Source: Antedon mediterranea (lineage: Eukaryota; Echinodermata; Crinoidea; Comatulida; Antedonidae). From it: 64,000 bases of DNA. Below, one piece after another: positions 1 to 12,284 of the stretch. The stretch is from positions 20,368,101 through 20,432,100 of the forward strand of contig NC_092677.1 in NCBI RefSeq assembly GCF_964355755.1, read 5' to 3'. Within the stretch, counting starts at the first letter, position 1. Every line of letters starts with the position of its first letter. The translations under genes were made by a program, and so were the position numbers. The notes below the pieces were generated by a model, which did no database searches, was not told where the DNA came from, and worked only from the letters and a program-made list of their open reading frames with translations.

Positions 1-3000
1 TTATTTTCAATTTAAAAAAAAAATCCCTAGAGGTTCGAACCCACTACTGAGAGAACTCAACCCTCAAAATATCTCACTTTCAAAAACAATATTTTTTCAA
101 TTTAAAAAAAAAAAGAAATAAAATATCAGTAGAGGTTCGAAGGTTCGAAGTGAGAGCACTCAAACTTGAGCATTACCCGCTACGCCACAAACCAGTAGAT
201 GACTGAAGAGCTGATAATACTCTATTTATATGAAATAAATAATAAATCAATGAAAAATAATGCCATGCAACTTTGTTTCTGATTTTAAAAAAGGTTCATT
301 TGTTCAGGCCTGTCATTTACAACCCTCAAAATATCTCACCTTCAAAAAAAATATTTATTTTCAATAAAAAAAAAAAAGAAAAGAAATATCCCTAGAGGTT
401 CGAACCCATTACTGCGAGCACTCAAACTTGAGCATTACCCGTTACGCCTCAAACCAGTAGATGACTGAAGAGCTGATAATACTCTATTTATATGAAATGA
501 ATAATAAATCAATCAAAAATAATGCCATGCAACTTTGTTTCTGATTTTAAAAAAGGTTCACTTGTTTAGGCTTGACATTTACAAACCTCAAAATATCTCA
601 CCTTCAAAAACAATATTTATTTTCAAATAAAAAAAAAAGAAAAAAAATATCCCTAGAAGTTCGAACCCACTATTGAAATCACTCAAACCTGAGCATTACC
701 CGTTCGCCGCAAACCATTTTATGACTGAAGAGCTGATAATAGTCTATTTATATGAAATGGATGATCAATCAATGAAAAATAATGCCATGCAACTTTGTTT
801 CTGATTTTAAAAAAGGTTCACTTGTTTAGGCCTGACAGTTGCAACCCTAAAAATATCTCACTTTCAAAAACAATATTTATTTTCAATTAAAAAAAAAAGA
901 AAAAAAAATACCCGTATAGGTTCGAACCCACTACTGAGAGCACTCAAACCTGAGCATTACACGTTACGCCACAAACCAGTAGATGACTGAGGAGCTGATA
1001 ATAGTCTATATATATGAAATGAATGATCAATCAATGAAAAATAATGCCATGCAACTTTGTTTCTGATTGAAAAAAATGTTCACTTGTTTAGGCCTGACAT
1101 TTACAACCCTCAAAATATCTCACTTTCAAAAACAATATTTATTTTCAAATAAAAAAAAAAAAAAAAATATCCCTAGAAGTTCGAACCCACTATTGAAATC
1201 ACTCAAAACTGAGCATTACCCGTTACGCCGCAAACCAGTATATAACTGAAGAGCTGATAATAGTCTATTTATATGAAATGGATGATCAACCAATGAAAAA
1301 TAATGCCATGCAACTTTGTTTCTGATTTTAAAAAAGATCCACTTGTTTAGGCCTGACATTTACAACCCTCAAAATATCTCACTTTCAAAAACAATATTTA
1401 TTTTCAATTTAAAAAAAAAAAAAAAACCCTAGAGGTTCGAACCCACTACTGAAAGCACTCAAACCTGAGCATTATCCGTTACGCCACAAACCAGTAGATG
1501 ACTGCGGAGCTGATAATAGTCCATTTATATGAAATGAATGATCAATCAATGAAAAATAATGCCATGCAACTTTGTTTCTGATTTTAAAAAAGGTCCACTT
1601 GTTTAGGCCTGACATTTACAACCCTCAAAATATCTCACTTTCAAAAACAATATTTATTTTCAATTAAAAAAAAAAGAAAAAAAAATATTCGTAGAGGTTC
1701 GAACCCACTACTGCGAGAACTCAAACCTGAGCACTACCGGTTACGCCACAAACCAGTAGATGACTGAAGAGCTGATAACAGTCTATTTATATGAAATGAA
1801 TGATCCATCAATGTAAAATGATGTTATGCAACTTTGTTTCTGATTTTAAAAAAAGGTCCACTTGGTTAGGCTTGACATTTAAAACCCTCAAAATATCTCA
1901 CTTTCAAAAACCATATTTATTTTCAATTTAAAAAAAAAGAAAAAAAATATCCCTTGAGGTTCGACCCACTACTCAGAGCACTCAAACCTGAGCATTACCC
2001 GTTACGCCACAAACCAGTAGATGACTGAAGAGCTGATAATAGTCTATTTATATGAAATAAATTATCAATCAATGAAAAATAATGCCATGCAACTTTGTTT
2101 CTGATTTTAAAAAAGGTCCACTTGTTTAGGCCTGACATTTACAACCCTCAAAATATCTCACTTTCAAAAACCATATTTATTTTCAATGTAAAAAAAAAGA
2201 AAAAAAGTATCCCTAGAGGTTCGACCCACTACTCAGAGCACTCAAACCTGAGCATTACTCGTTACGCCACAAACCAGTAGATGACTGAAGAGCTGGTAAT
2301 AGTCTATTTATATGAAATGAATTATCAATCAATGAAAAATAATGCCATGCAACTTTGTTTCTGATTTTAAAAAAGATCCATTTCTTTAGGCCTGACATTT
2401 ACAACCCTAAAAAATATCTCATTTTCAAAAAAAATATTTATTTTCAATAAGAAAAAAAAAAGCAATATCCCTAGAGTTTGGAACCCGCTACTGAGAGCAC
2501 TCAAACCTGAGCATTACCCGTTACGCCTCAAACCAGTAGATGACTGAAGAGCTGATAATACTCTATTTATATGAAATTAATAATAAATCAATGAAAAATA
2601 ATGCCATGCAACTTTGTTTCTGATTTTAAAAAAGGTTCACTTGTTTAGGCCTGACATTTACAACCCTCAAAATATCTCACTTTCAAAAACAATATTTATT
2701 TTAAATAAAAAAAAAAATATCCGTAGAGGTTCGAACCCACTAGTGAGAGCACACAAACTTGAGCATTACCCGTTACGCCACAAACCAGTAGATAACTGAA
2801 GAGCTGATAATAGTCTATTTATATGAAATGAATGACCAATCAATGAAAAATAATGCCATGCAACTTTGTTTCTGATTTTAAAAAAGGTCCACTTGTTTAG
2901 GCCTGACATTTACAACCCTCAAAATATCTCACTTTCAAAAACAATATTTTTTTCAATAAAAAAAAAAAAGAAAAAAAATATTCGTAGAGGTTCGAACCCA

Positions 3001-4190
3001 CTACTGCGAGAACTCAAACCTGAGCATTACCCGTTACGCCTCAAACCAGTAGATGAATGAAGAGCTGATAATACTCTATTTATATGAAATTCATAATAAA
3101 TCAATGAAAAATAATGCCATGCAACTTTGTTTCTGATTTTAAAAAAGGTTCACTTGTTTAGGCCTGACATTTCCAACCCTCAAAATATCTCACTTTCAAA
3201 AACAATATTTATTTTAAATAAAAAAAAAAAAAAGAAACAAAATATCCGTAGAGGTTCGAACCCACTAGTGAGAGCACTCAAACTTGAGCATTACCCGTTA
3301 CGCCACAAACCAGTAGATGACTGAAGAGCTGATAATACTCTATTTATATGAAATAAATAATAAATCAATGAAAAATAATGCCATACAACTTTGTTTCTGA
3401 TTTTAAAAAAGGTCCACTTGTTTAGGCCTGACATTTACAACCCTCAAAATATCTCACTTTCAAAAACAATATTTTTTTCAATAAAAAAAAAAAAAGAAAA
3501 AAAATATTCGTAGAGGTTCGAACCCACTACTGCGAGAACTCAAACCTGAGCATTACCCGTTACGCCTCAAACCAGTAGATGAATGAAGAGCTGATAATAC
3601 TCTATTTATATGAAATTAATAATAAATCAATGAAAAATAATGCCATGCAACTTTGTTTCTGATTTTAAAAAAGGTTCACTTGTTTAGGCCTGACATTTAC
3701 AACCCTAAAAAATATCTCACTTTCAAAAACAATATTTATTTTAAATAAAAAAAAAAAAAGAAACAAAATATCCGGAGAGGTTCGAACCCACTAGTGAGAG
3801 CACTCAAACTTGAGCATTACCCGTTACGCCACAAACCAGTAGATGACTGAAGAGCTGACAATACTCTATTTATATGAAATAAATAATAAATCAATGAAAA
3901 ATAATGCCATGCAACTTTGTTTCTGATTTTAAAAAAGGTCCACTTGTTTAGGCCTGACATTTACAACCCTCAAAATATCTCACTTTCAAAATCCATATTT
4001 ATTTTCAATTTAAAAAAAAAAGAAAAAAAATATCCCTAGAGGTTCGACCCACTACTCAGAGCACTCAAACCTGAGCATTACCCGTTACGCCACAAACCAG
4101 TAGATGACTGAAGAGCTGATAATAGTCTATTTATATGAAATGAATGATCAATCAATGAAAAATAATGCCATGCAACTTTGTTTCTGATTT
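1..4190. repeat. Satellite 1 array, ~260 bp monomer (block a)
   Basis: Head-to-tail copies of a ~260 bp unit. The anchor ATGCCATGCAACTTTG recurs at spacings of 262, 260 and 262 bp at the start of the array. Each monomer has an A-rich run of variable length, a TTCGAACC core, and a GATGACTGAAGAGCTGATAA segment. Read on the minus strand, the core is tRNA-like: an A box (TGGCGTAACGGG), about 30 nt, a B box (GGTTCGAACC), then a T-rich run. The unit begins before the window edge. Short frames starting MFLILKKVHLF recur from monomer to monomer and are satellite translations, not genes. Confidence 0.95.
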
Positions 4191-4349
4191 AAACAAGCAC
4201 GAATGTGCAATACTCGGGGAACAGCGAAAGAAGCTGTAATGACGTCATAAGACCGGATGTAACGTCACATACACATCAAAAACCGCGCTACCAAATACGG
4301 CTATACGATACCATCTTCGAGACGTCATATGGCTGCATCCGGTATGAAA

Positions 4350-4453
4350 TTAAAAAATCCGGCTCTCTATAGCTTTGAGGACATGTCCCTGTAGTATATT
4401 CATGCTAAATCCAAGCTCAATACTACAACGAATAAGGGAGGAGTAGTACTTTA
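4350..4453 (+). repeat. Direct repeat, left copy (partner 5883-5984)
   Basis: About 100 bp running from AAAAATCCGGCTCT to GGAGGAGTAGTACTTTA is present here and, with a few differences, at 5883-5984 at the other end of the composite block. The pair brackets the tRNA-like cluster. It suggests that the block arose by tandem duplication or was captured between homologous ends. Confidence 0.8.
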
Positions 4454-4607
4454 TAAATTGCACTTTTTGCTCAATAGTGTCCGGATGGAAGAAGAAGAGG
4501 AAAAGATGAGAGAGTCCTAGACTCAGGTACCCCGACTAATAAAACGATATATACTCTATATCATTTTACGTATACAGTATATTTCACCATAAAGTTAAAG
4601 AAAAATA

Positions 4608-4678
4608 GGTTTCGCCAGGGCTCGAACCGGGACCTTCTGCGAGTTAAGCAGACTTGACAACCACTACACTACGAAAGT
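4608..4678 (-). pseudogene. tRNA-Val(AAC)-like sequence, degenerate
   Basis: The minus strand reads as a tRNA with an AGTGTAGTGG D arm, an anticodon stem TCTGC/GCAGA-type around a loop TTAACTC (anticodon AAC), and a GGTTCGAGCC B box. The order and wording match metazoan tRNA-Val. The 5' acceptor strand mispairs at the first two positions, and the T stem or variable loop is one base short. A pseudogene or SINE head is more likely than a working tRNA. Confidence 0.6.
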
Positions 4679-4886
4679 TCTTACACCAAAAATGTGGGTT
4701 ACACAAAGTTTTTTAATCCATTTAAATTACAAATAAATTATTATGTAATAAGCACAAAGCAAGATAAACATGTGTAAAAGTGATAATTACCGATTACACA
4801 AAATAAATATTTTTAAAAATAATAAAAATAAGATATACTGTATATCATAATACCTTATCAGTACTTACCATAAAGTTGAAAAAAAA

Positions 4887-4958
4887 GGTTTCGCCCGGGC
4901 TCGAACCGGGGACCATCTGCGTGTTAAGCAGACGTGATAACCACTACGCCAAGAAGCC
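4887..4958 (-). pseudogene. tRNA-Val(AAC)-like sequence, best-preserved body
   Basis: 72 nt on the minus strand. The T stem CCCGG/CCGGG pairs fully, the anticodon stem TCTGC/GCAGA pairs fully, and loop TTAACAC gives anticodon AAC. The acceptor stem has two mismatches (GGCTTCT against CGAAACC), and C11-A24 breaks the D stem. Anticodon and T arm look functional while the acceptor does not, so this is probably a tRNA-derived repeat. A tRNA scan would decide. Confidence 0.6.
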
Positions 4959-5110
4959 GCATATAACTACATAACGCTGTGTTGTGTGTCACACATTGTG
5001 GCTTCTTAATTAAACAAATTAATTAACAAAAAATCACGAATGTGCAATACTCGGGGTACAGCGAAAGAAGCTGTATACAGACGTATACAGTTAGAAAGTA
5101 AAGAAAAATA

Positions 5111-5181
5111 GGTTTCGCCAGGGCTCGAACCGGGACCTTCTGCGTGTTAAGCAGACTTGACAACCACTACACTACGAAACC
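5111..5181 (-). pseudogene. tRNA-Val(AAC)-like sequence with intact acceptor stem
   Basis: 71 nt on the minus strand. The acceptor GGTTTCG/CGAAACC pairs over all 7 bp, anticodon loop TTAACAC gives AAC, and the anticodon stem is perfect. The T stem has one C-T mismatch with a 4-nt variable loop, and position 25 (A) fails to pair in the D stem. Its flanks match those of the copy at 4608-4678 over about 170 bp, which shows a segmental duplication. It has the best acceptor of the four copies; function is uncertain. Confidence 0.6.
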
Positions 5182-5355
5182 TCTTACATTAAAAATGTGG
5201 GTTACAGAAAGTTTTTTAATCCATTTAAATTACAAATAAATGGTAATAAGCACAAAGCAAAATAAACATGTGTAAAAGTGATAATTACCGATTACACAAA
5301 ATAAGTATTAAAAAAAATAATAAAAATAAAATATACTCTGTATAATTATCATATG

Positions 5356-5690
5356 TGAGGGCGTGTGGCGCAGTGTGTTGGACGTTGGACTACCGATCGT
5401 CAGACCTAGGTTCGAATCCAACTCTCGCCGCATTGCTTGTATCCGTATAGTAGGCAAGATACTTTACTTACGTTTCCTCTCTCCACCCAGGTGTATAAAT
5501 GGGTACCCAGTTAGATCTAGACACAACTGCACTGGTTACCGGCTGCATTATGGGAGTATGTTTCCATACGTGTTTGATCCCAAAAAATACTGGGGTAATA
5601 ATGCTTGTAAAGCGCATTTGAGCATGATTACTCATGAAAAGGGCGCTATATAAATCTGGTATTATTATATTATTATTATTATTATATTGC
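5356..5690 (+). mobile_element. tRNA-derived SINE, near full length
   Basis: The 5' end has a tRNA-like Pol III promoter: A box TGGCGCAGTGTG near 5366 and B box GGTTCGAATCC at 5409-5419. A body follows with CCACCCAGGTGTATAAATGG. The 3' end reads GGGCGCTATATAAATCTGG followed by (ATT)n. This head-body-tail layout is typical of invertebrate tRNA-SINEs mobilised by a partner LINE. It interrupts an AT-rich flank of the tRNA-Val-like units and so is younger than them. A 96-residue open frame at 5363-5653 is only the SINE read through. Confidence 0.85.
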
Positions 5691-5728
5691 GTATACAGTA
5701 CTTTTCACCATAAAGTTTAAAAAAAAAA

Positions 5729-5800
5729 GGTTTCGTCCGGGCTCGAACCAGGTACCTTCTGCGTGTTAAGCAAACGTGATAACCACTACGCCAAGAAGCC
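5729..5800 (-). pseudogene. tRNA-Val(AAC)-like sequence, degenerate
   Basis: Same type as 4887-4958, with a GGCTTCTTGGCG 5' end, AAC anticodon loop TTAACAC and CGAAACC 3' end. The anticodon stem (TTTGC/GCAGA) and the T stem carry extra mismatches. The downstream sequence, including CACACATTGTGGCTTCTT, is duplicated from the 4887 copy. Confidence 0.6.
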
Positions 5801-5882
5801 GCATATAACCATATAACTACATAACGCTGTGGTGTGTGTCACACATTGTGGCTTCTTAATTAAACAAATTAATTAACAAAAA

Positions 5883-5984
5883 ATTAAAAATCCGGCTCTA
5901 TAGATTTGAGAACATGTCCCTGTAGTATATTCATGCCAAATCCCAGCTCAATACTACAACGAATAAGGGAGGAGTAGTACTTTA
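5883..5984 (+). repeat. Direct repeat, right copy (partner 4350-4453)
   Basis: Copy of the segment at 4350-4453 with small differences, such as loss of one CT and C for T in GCCAAATCC. It ends just where satellite 1 resumes. Confidence 0.8.
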
Positions 5985-5985
5985 A

Positions 5986-8900
5986 AAGACTGAAGAGCTG
6001 ATAATACTCTATTTATATGAAATTAATAATAAATCAATGAAAAATAATGCCATGCAACTTTGTTTCTGATTTTAAAAAAGGTTCACTTGTTTAGGCCTGA
6101 CATTTACAACCCTCAAAATATCTCACTTTCAAAAACAATATTTATTTTAAATAAAAAAAAAAAGAAACAAAATATCCGTAGAGGTTCGAACCCACTAGTG
6201 AGAGCACTCAAACTTGAGCATTACCCGTTACGCCACAAACCAGTAGATGACTGAAGAGCTGATAATACTCTATTTATATGAAATAAATAATAAATCAATG
6301 AAAAATAATGCCATACAACTTTGTTTCTGATTTTAAAAAAGGTCCACTTGTTTAGGCCTGACATTTACAACCCTCAAAATATCTCACTTTCAAAAACCAT
6401 ATTTATTTTCAATTTAAAAAAAAAAGAAAAAAAATATCCCTAGAGGTTCGACCCACTACTCAGAGCACTCAAACCTGAGCATTACCCGTTACGCCACAAA
6501 CCAGTAGATGACTGAAGAGCTGATAATAGTCTATTTATATGGAATGAATGATCAATCAATGAAAAATAATGCCAAGCAACTTTGTTTCTGATTTTAAAAA
6601 AGGTCCACTTGTTTAGGCCTGACATTTACAACCCTCAAAATATCTCACTTTCAAAAACAATATTTATTTTCAATTTAAAAAAAAAAATCCCTAGAGGTTC
6701 GAACCCACTACTGAGAGAACTCAAACCTGAGCATTATCCGTTACGCCACCAACCAGTAGGTGACTGAGGAGCTGATAATAGTCTATTTATATGAAATGAA
6801 TGATCAATCAATGAAAAATAATGCCATGCAACTTTGTTTCTGATTTTAAAAAAGGTTCACTTGTTTTGGCCTGACATTTACAACCCTCAAAATATCTCAC
6901 TTTCAAAAACAATATTTTTTGAATTAAAAAAAAAAAAGAAATAAAATATCAGTAGAGGTTCGAACACCACCACTGCGAGAACACAAACCTGAACACTACC
7001 AGTTACGCTACAAACCAGTAGATGACTGAAGAGCTGATAATAGTCTATTTATATGAAATTAATAATAAATCAATGAAAAATAATGCCATGCAACTTTGTT
7101 TCTGATTTTAAAAAAGGTTCACTTGTTTAGGCCTGACATTTACAATCCTCAAAATATCTCACTTTCAAAAACAATATTTATTTAAAAAAAAAAAAAAAAG
7201 AAACAAAATATCCGTAGAGGTTCGAACCCACTAGTGAGAGAACTCAAACTTGAGCATTACCCGTTACGCCACAAACCAGTAGATGACTGAAGAGCTGATA
7301 ATACTCTATTTATATGAAATAAATAATAAATCAATGAAAAATAATGCCATGCAACTTTGTTTCTGATTTTAAAAAAGGTCCACTTGTTTAGGCCTGATAT
7401 TTACAACCCTCAAAATATCTCACTTTCAAAAACAATATTTATTTTAAATAAAAAAAAAAAAAGAAACAAAATATCCGTAGAGGTTCGAACCCACTAGTGA
7501 GAGGACTCAAACTTGAGCATTACCCGTTACGCCACAAACCAGTAGATGACTGAAGAGCTGATAATACTCTATTTATATGAAATAAATAATAAATCAATGA
7601 AAAATAATGCCATGCAACTTTGTTTCTGATTTTAAAAAAGGTTCACTTGTTTTGGCCTGACATTTACAACCCTCAAAATATCTCACTTTCAAAAACAATA
7701 TTTTTTCAATTAAAAAAAAAAAGAAATAAAATATCAGTAGAGGTTCGAACCGACTAGTGAGAGCACTCAAACTTGAGCATTACCCGTTACGCCACAAACC
7801 AGTAGATGACTGAAGAGCTGATAATAGTCTATTTATATGAAATGAATGATCAATCAATGAAAAATAATGCCATGCAACTTTGTTTCTGATTTTAAAAAAG
7901 GTTCACTTGTTTAGGCCTGATATTTACAACCCTCAAAATATCTCACTTTCAAAAACCATATTTATTTTCAATTTAAAAAAAAAAGAAAAAAAATATCCCT
8001 AGAGGTTCGACCCACTACTCAGAGCACTCAAACCTGAGCATTACCCGTTACGCCACAAACCAGTAGATGACTGAAGAGCTGATAATAGTCTATTTATATG
8101 AAATGAATGATCAATCAATGAAAATAATGCCATGCAACTTTGTTTCTGATTTTAAAAAAGGTCCACTTGTTTAGGCCTGACATTTACAACCCTCAAAATA
8201 TCTCACTTTCAAAAACAATATTTATTTTCAATTAAAAAAAAAAGAAAAAAAATATTCGTAGAGGTTCGAACCCACTACTGCGAGAACTCAAACCTGAGCA
8301 CTACCGGTTACGCCACAAACCAGTAGATGACTGAAGAGCTGATAACAGTCTATTTATTTGAAATGAATGATCCATCAATGTAAAATGATGTTATGCAACT
8401 TTGTTTCTGATTTAAAAAAAAGGTCCACTTGGTTAGGCTTGACATTTAAAACCCTCAAAATAACTCACTTTCAAAAACCATATTTATTTTCAATTTAAAA
8501 AAAAAGAAAAAAAATATCCCTTGAGGTTCGACCCACTACTCAGAGCACTCAAACCTGAGCATTACCCGTTACGCCACAAACCAGTAGATGACTGAAGAGC
8601 TGATAATAGTCTATTTATATGAAATGAATTATCAATCAATGAAAAATAATGCCATGCAACTTTGTTTCTGATTTTTAAAAAGGTTCATTTGTTTAGGCCT
8701 GACATTTACAACCCTCAAAATATCTCACTTTCAAAAAAAATATTTATTTTCAATTTAAAAAAAAAAGAAAAGAAATATCCCTAGAGGTTCGAACCCACTA
8801 CTGCGAGCACTCAAACCTGAGCATTACTCGTTACGCCACAAACCAGTAGATGACTGAAGAGCTGGTAATAGTCTATTTATATGAAATGAATTATCAATCA

Positions 8901-10932
8901 ATGAAAAATAATGCCATGCAACTTTGTTTCTGATTTTAAAAAAGATCCATTTGTTTAGGCCTGACATTTACAACCCTAAAAAATATCTCATTTTCAAAAA
9001 AAATATTTATTTTCAATAAGAAAAAAAAAGCAATATCCCTAGAGGTTGGAACCCGCTACTGAGAGCACTCAAACCTGGGTATTACCCGTTACGCCACAAA
9101 CCAGTAGATAACTGAAGAGCTGATAATAGTCTATTTATATGAAATTAATAATAAATCAATGAAAAATAATTCCACGCAACTTTGTTTCTGATTGAAAAAA
9201 GGTTCACTTGTTTAGGCCTGACATTTACAACCCTCAAAATATCTCACTTTCAAAAACAATATTTATTGTAAATAGAAAAAAAAAATAAACAAAATATCCG
9301 TAGAGGTTCGAACCCACTACTGAGAGCACTCAAAACTGAGCATTATCCGTTACGCCACAAACCAGTAGATGGCTGAAGAGCTGATAATAGTCTATTGGTA
9401 TGAAATGAATGATCAATCAATGAAAAATAATGCCATGCAACTTTGTTTCTGATTTTAAAAAAGGTTCACTTGTTTAGGCCTGACAGTTGCAACCCTCAAA
9501 ATATCTCACTTTCAAAAACAATATTTATTTTCAATTAAAAAAAAAAGAAAAAATATACCCGTATAGGTTCGAATCCACTACTGAGTGCACTCAAACCTGT
9601 GCATTACCCGTTACGCCACAAACCAGTAGATGACTTAAGAGCTGATAATAGTCTATATATATGAAATGAATGATCAATCAATGAAAAATAATGCCATGCA
9701 ACTTTGTTTCTGATTTTAAAAAATCTCCACTTGTTTAGGCCTGACAATTACAACCCTCAAAATATCTCACTTTTAAAAAACCATATTTATTTTTAATTTA
9801 AAAAAAAAGAAAAAAAAATATCCCTAGAGGTTCGACCCACTACTCAGAGCACACAAACCTGAGCATTACCCGTTACGCCACAAACCAGTAGATGACTGAA
9901 GAGCTGATAATAGTCTATTTATATGAAATGAATGATCAATCAATGAAAAATAATGCCATGCAACTTTGTTTCTGATTTTAAAAAAGATGCATTTGTTTAG
10001 GCCTGACATTCACAACCCTAAAAAATATCTCATTTTCAAAAAAAATATTTATTTTCAATAAGAAAAAAAAAAGCAATATCCCTAGAGGTTGGAACCCGCT
10101 AGTGAGAGCACTCAAACCTGGGTATTACCCGTTACGCCACAAACCAGTAGATAACTGAAGAGCTGATAATAGTCTATTTATATGAAATTAATGATCAATC
10201 AATGAAAAATAATGCCATGCAACTTTGTTTCTGATTTAAAAAAAGGTTCATTTGTTTAGGCCTGACATTTACAACCCTTAAAATATCTCAATTTCAAAAA
10301 AAATATTTATTTTCAATTAAAACAAAAAAGAAAAGAAATATCCCTAGAGGTTCGAACCCACTACTGAGAGCACTCAAACCTGAGCATTACCCGTTACGCC
10401 ACAAACCAGTAGATGACTGAGGAGCTGATAATAGTCTATATGAAATGAATGATCAATCAATGAAAAATAATGCCATGATACTTTTTTTCTGATTGAAAAA
10501 AATGTTCACTTGTTTAGGCCTGACATTTACAACTCTCAAAATATCTCATATTTATTTTCAAAAAAAAAAAAATATCCTTACAGGTTCGAACCCGCTACTG
10601 AGAGCACTCAAACCTGGGTATTACCCGTTACGCCACAAACCAGTAGATAACTGAAGAGCTGATAATACTCTATTTATATGAAATAAATAATAAATCAATG
10701 AAAAATAATGCCATGCAAGTTTGTTTCTGATTTTAAAAAAGGTTCATTTGTTTAGGCTTGACATTTACAACCCTCAAAATATCTCACTTTCAAAAAAAAT
10801 ATTTATTTTCAAATAAAAAAAAAATATCCTTACAGGTTCGAACCCACTACTGGGAGCACTCAAAACTGAGCATTACCCGTTATGCCATAAAGTAGTACAC
10901 GACAGAACAGTTTATAATAGTCTATTTATAAG
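5986..10932. repeat. Satellite 1 array (block b)
   Basis: About 19 monomers of the ~260 bp unit. Monomer types are shuffled rather than progressively diverging. For example, the variant with GATCCATCAATGTAAAATGATG occurs in block a (~1800), here (~8370), and again near 12450 and 17290, so stretches of several monomers have been copied as blocks. The last unit is degenerate and runs into the dispersed segment that starts at 10833. Confidence 0.95.
10349..10401 (-). promoter_or_regulatory. Representative Pol III-type A/B box pair in satellite 1
   Basis: Minus strand: the A box TGGCGTAACGGG lies at 10401-10390 and the B box GGTTCGAACC at 10358-10349, about 31 nt apart, which is normal tRNA spacing. 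GCGT/ATGC can form a 4-bp D stem. The T arm pairs only partly and the anticodon arm is collapsed. A T-rich run follows within ~20 nt and could stop Pol III. The same arrangement recurs in most of the monomers. Whether it is transcribed is unknown. Confidence 0.5.
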
Positions 10933-12060
10933 TGTATTACGTAATTCATCATTAAGTCATAAATATCATATTAACCTTTTTAAAACCAAAATGGCCAGTT
11001 AGCGTCGTGTTGACAACACGTATGTCGTGGGTTTGATTCACACGCTGGTCGGTGGAATAGAGTTAAAGGTATGCGACCAACGGTGTTTGGGGTTCACAGA
11101 ATTTACGTCCCCCTTTCCACCACAAATCTTGAGAATGCACTAGCAATGGATCTGGTGATGATGTGGTGGAAACGACCCCAAGGCCGTGGCAGGGCCTTAG
11201 TGCTGAGGTAGGGAGAGCACATTTTAAATTTTTTTTTTGGCTTTCGCTACATGTATTTGATCTCGTAAATTTTATGTTTAGCGCCCTCAATTTAATGTAA
11301 AAAGAAATTAATTTATCTTCGTTACGTGTTTAGAAGAGAATGTATGTCTCACCGTAGTTTGGTATGCCATTTGTTATTATGCAAATGAGTTTTTGCAGGT
11401 GTAGTGGGAAAGATGGTATTGTTAGTAATTCGGTGTCAACACGCCACACTGTTGAATTTTGATGTTGTTAATCAACATTGCTACATTGGTAGCGAAATGT
11501 CCGATTCATGAAAGATATTGTATTGTAATATGTTCAAATATAGAACATTTACAAAGATCCCGATTTCCAGACTGATTTCGAAACTTAGACTAATTCCGCC
11601 GCCGGGCTAGGCCATAGGCATATACGAAGTCAAGTTTTTAAAGCAGAAAACTCTACCTAAACTTTGGAATTCGCATCTGGATAGTTGAATTTTTAACAAA
11701 TATCATAAATATCATAGGTGATTATGTATGGTAATAAGTATAAGTATAAGTGCAGTTCTGGGCTCTATTTTCATTATTAGCTCTGCCCCCCCCCCCCCCA
11801 AACATGGTGGGCTAGTAGTCCTACTGGAGACCTAATATTTAATTTCATATTTCAATGAATAGGTGCACTTTCCGGGGACAAGCTCTATTGTCCTTGTTAG
11901 TCTTATATATTTTGTTTCATATAATTTCAAATCATGTAAAGTACCATTTTCAGGCGGGACTCTGTGCAACACTATTTTTTTATTTTAAACAGTTTGGTAT
12001 GCCGTCGTGGTTGTTATGCAAATGAGCTTGTGCACGTGTATTATGGGGAAGATAATATGT
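10833..12060. repeat. Dispersed ~1.2 kb segment, copy A
   Basis: Nearly colinear with 19491-20832. Both begin in a degenerate satellite monomer (ACAGGTTCGAACCCACTACTG) and continue through a tRNA-like head into unique sequence. Copy A lacks ~130 bp that copy B has near 20190-20320. It has a 14-base C run near 11785 where copy B has only four. No protein-coding gene is recognised. Confidence 0.85.
10993..11050 (+). pseudogene. tRNA-like SINE head, decayed copy
   Basis: Counterpart of 19651-19707, with a changed A-box region (TAGCGTCGTGTT) and B box (GGTTTGATTCA). Both internal promoter elements are damaged compared with copy B. Confidence 0.55.
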
Positions 12061-12113
12061 TAATCATTCGCGGTCAACACGCCACACTGTTAAATTTTGA
12101 TGCTGTTAATATT
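11356..12113 (+). repeat. Pair of ~115 bp direct repeats (11356-11473 and 11991-12113)
   Basis: GTTTGGTATGCC...TATGCAAATGAG...CAACACGCCACACTGTT...AATTTTGATG occurs twice in the same orientation about 635 bp apart. Copy B has the first at ~20016 and the start of the second at ~20764, where it is cut off by unrelated sequence. Such a pair could be remnant terminal direct repeats or a local duplication. No coding sequence lies between them. Confidence 0.7.
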
Positions 12114-12284
12114 TACATTAGAATATTGTTCAAATCATGTAAATAAAACATTTTCCGGGCGGGAACCCAGCAGCTCTCGAAAAGAATTCCAGGTGTAAAA
12201 GAAGCTCACCCATAAGTACTGAATATGAAGGAGAACATTGGCATCTTTTGGAGGCTTTATGGCAGTCTTTTTACATGTATTTGA
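12061..12284. other. Unique spacer
   Basis: Short low-copy stretch linking copy A to the next satellite block. It contains CATGTAAATAAAACATTTTCCGG, a diverged echo of sequence about 190 bp upstream. No gene is seen. Confidence 0.6.

Larger units (their letters stand above)
4191..5985. repeat. Composite block inside satellite 1: duplicated tRNA-Val-like units plus a SINE
   Basis: The satellite stops near 4190 and resumes near 5986 at a different phase of the monomer, so this is not a simple insertion. The block is built of duplicated pieces: CACGAATGTGCAATACTCGG occurs near 4198 and near 5035; a ~100 bp segment occurs at 4350-4453 and 5883-5984; and the tRNA-Val-like sequences with their AT-rich flanks occur twice as two types. 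A SINE at 5356-5690 splits one unit. A TGACGTCA palindrome lies at 4240-4247. No protein gene is recognised. Confidence 0.75.

Noticed and set aside
4240-4247. TGACGTCA cAMP-response-element palindrome
   Set aside because: A single 8-bp match with no nearby gene; chance occurrence cannot be excluded.
5363-5653. 96-residue open frame
   Set aside because: It spans the tRNA-like head and body of a SINE and matches no protein pattern.
11356-12113. LTR retrotransposon remnant from the ~115 bp direct repeats
   Set aside because: No TG...CA ends, primer-binding site, polypurine tract or coding sequence between them. A local duplication is simpler.
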